A model generated the notes under the pieces. It saw only the letters and a list, made by a program, of their open reading frames with translations. It did not search any database and had not been told where the DNA came from. A stretch of DNA of 64,000 nt from Variovorax paradoxus (lineage in GTDB: Bacteria; Pseudomonadota; Gammaproteobacteria; Burkholderiales; Burkholderiaceae_C), in assembly GCF_009498455.1 (NCBI RefSeq), contig NZ_CP045644.1, positions 4,405,001-4,469,000 on the forward strand, given 5' to 3'. A program made the position numbers and the translations under genes. Below, piece by piece: positions 63,592 to 64,000 of this stretch (the stretch's first letter is position 1; the number at the start of each line of letters is the position of its first letter).

Positions 63592-63611
63592 AAATAAGAA
63601 TTATTCTCATT
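63592..63611 (-). promoter_or_regulatory. Fur box upstream of the fecI-like gene
   Basis: Read on the minus strand it is AATGAGAATAATTCTTATTT, close to the Fur consensus built from NAT(A/T)AT hexamers and centred on GAATAATTC. It lies 31-50 nt upstream of the sigma-factor ATG. Its AT content stands out sharply in this GC-rich sequence. Confidence 0.8.
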
Positions 63612-63634
63612 GTATGTCGGCTGCGCACCCATGG

Positions 63635-64000
63635 CTACGTTCGGGGCTGCTGCACCAGTTGAAGCTCGTTGCCGGCGGGGTCGCGCAATGTGGCGAGGAT
63701 GCCGCCCCATGACTGCGGCTCGGGGAGGCCGCTGAAGGCGACGCCGAGTGATGAGAGTTCGGTGTACTTCGACTGGATGTCTTCGACGTCGAAAGACAGG
63801 CCTGTGAAGCGGCCTACCAGGGCCTGGTCTTCTGGCGGGGCATCTGCTTCGACACGTTCGACCACGAGGCTCATCGGACCTGCGCCGAACACGCAGAAGC
63901 CCTGTTCGCGTCCGTCGGCCTTCAGGGGCAGGCCGAGGGTCTCTTCATAGAAGCGGGAGGCGAGAGCGAGGTCTTTGACGAAGATGCGGGCGGTGTGAAG
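63635..64000 (-). CDS. VOC superfamily protein, C-terminal part (cut by window edge)
   Basis: The frame is open to the right edge and its start lies outside the window; 121 residues are visible. They show ARIFVKDLALASRFYEETLG, VERVEADAPPEDQALVGRFT, LSFDVEDIQSKYTELSSLGV and ILATLRDPAGNELQLVQQP, the usual VOC two-module pattern. The last motif carries a typical Glu ligand (GNELQL). Enzyme activity and substrate cannot be told. It is on the same strand as the FecI unit but upstream of the Fur box, so it is transcribed separately. Confidence 0.82.
   Translation of the reverse strand, partial: LHTARIFVKDLALASRFYEETLGLPLKADGREQGFCVFGAGPMSLVVERVEADAPPEDQALVGRFTGLSFDVEDIQSKYTELSSLGVAFSGLPEPQSWGGILATLRDPAGNELQLVQQPRT

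Overview
The window is about 64 kb of very GC-rich chromosome from a betaproteobacterium, most likely a Comamonadaceae member close to Variovorax. This placement is an inference from gene content. The evidence is a poly-3-hydroxybutyrate gene set (phaC, phaA, phaB), two Bug-type (tripartite tricarboxylate) binding proteins, a small secreted repeat protein of a Burkholderiales type, and aerobic cobalamin genes. I found no rRNA, tRNA, CRISPR array, insertion sequence or prophage. Many long open frames lie antisense to real genes because of the GC-rich codon usage; they are left out.

Region by region. 1-6.7 kb: the C-terminal part of a giant filamentous-haemagglutinin-like protein, followed 13 nt later by an ECF sigma factor and a small gene whose start codon overlaps a 16-bp palindrome. 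6.9-13.7 kb: housekeeping and enzyme genes (phospholipase D lipoprotein, NlpD-like factor, CreA, Nudix hydrolase, fumarylacetoacetase-family hydrolase, TPR protein, maleylacetoacetate isomerase, PgeF, small membrane protein). 13.8-16.9 kb: phaC-phaA with a strong terminator; phaB lies 9 kb further on, next to a DctA-type transporter. 17.2-17.6 kb: a gene-free stretch with a duplicated 84-bp element. 17.6-23.8 kb: a LysR-controlled cluster with Bug, MaoC-like hydratase, class III CoA-transferase, CitE-like lyase and Bug, which together suggest itaconate, mesaconate or citramalate use. 23.8-32.9 kb: GNAT, CinA-like and DJ-1 genes, phaB, dctA, katG with an OxyR-like upstream site, and a KefB/YbaL-type antiporter.

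33.0-43.0 kb is the most interesting part. A cobalamin riboswitch precedes a TonB-dependent receptor, a lone CbiM-like cobalt permease, a CobW GTPase, the large cobaltochelatase subunit CobN, and a gene reading ChlI-like in one frame and continuing as a von Willebrand A domain in the -1 frame. The junction holds an A-AAA-AAA slippery heptamer, a 6-nt spacer containing the zero-frame stop, and a perfect 8-bp stem with a nested hairpin. This fits programmed -1 frameshifting that makes both the small and medium chelatase subunits from one gene. The block would thus cover cobalt or cobalamin uptake through to cobalt insertion.

43.1-56.1 kb: assorted genes, several joined by 4-nt start/stop overlaps (SET-domain methyltransferase, GNAT proteins, BtuF-like binding protein, RIO1 kinase, ankyrin protein, MocR regulator, SDR, cupin, SMR pump, DUF427 protein, quinone reductase with a divergent LysR). 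One GNAT gene has a 22-codon leader ORF with a strong ribosome binding site. 56.3-63.6 kb: a TauE/SafE permease overlapping an asparagine-oxygenase-like Fe(II)/2OG enzyme, then a Fur-box-led FecI-FecR-TonB receptor set that carries a PhyH-type oxygenase. The window ends inside a VOC-family gene.
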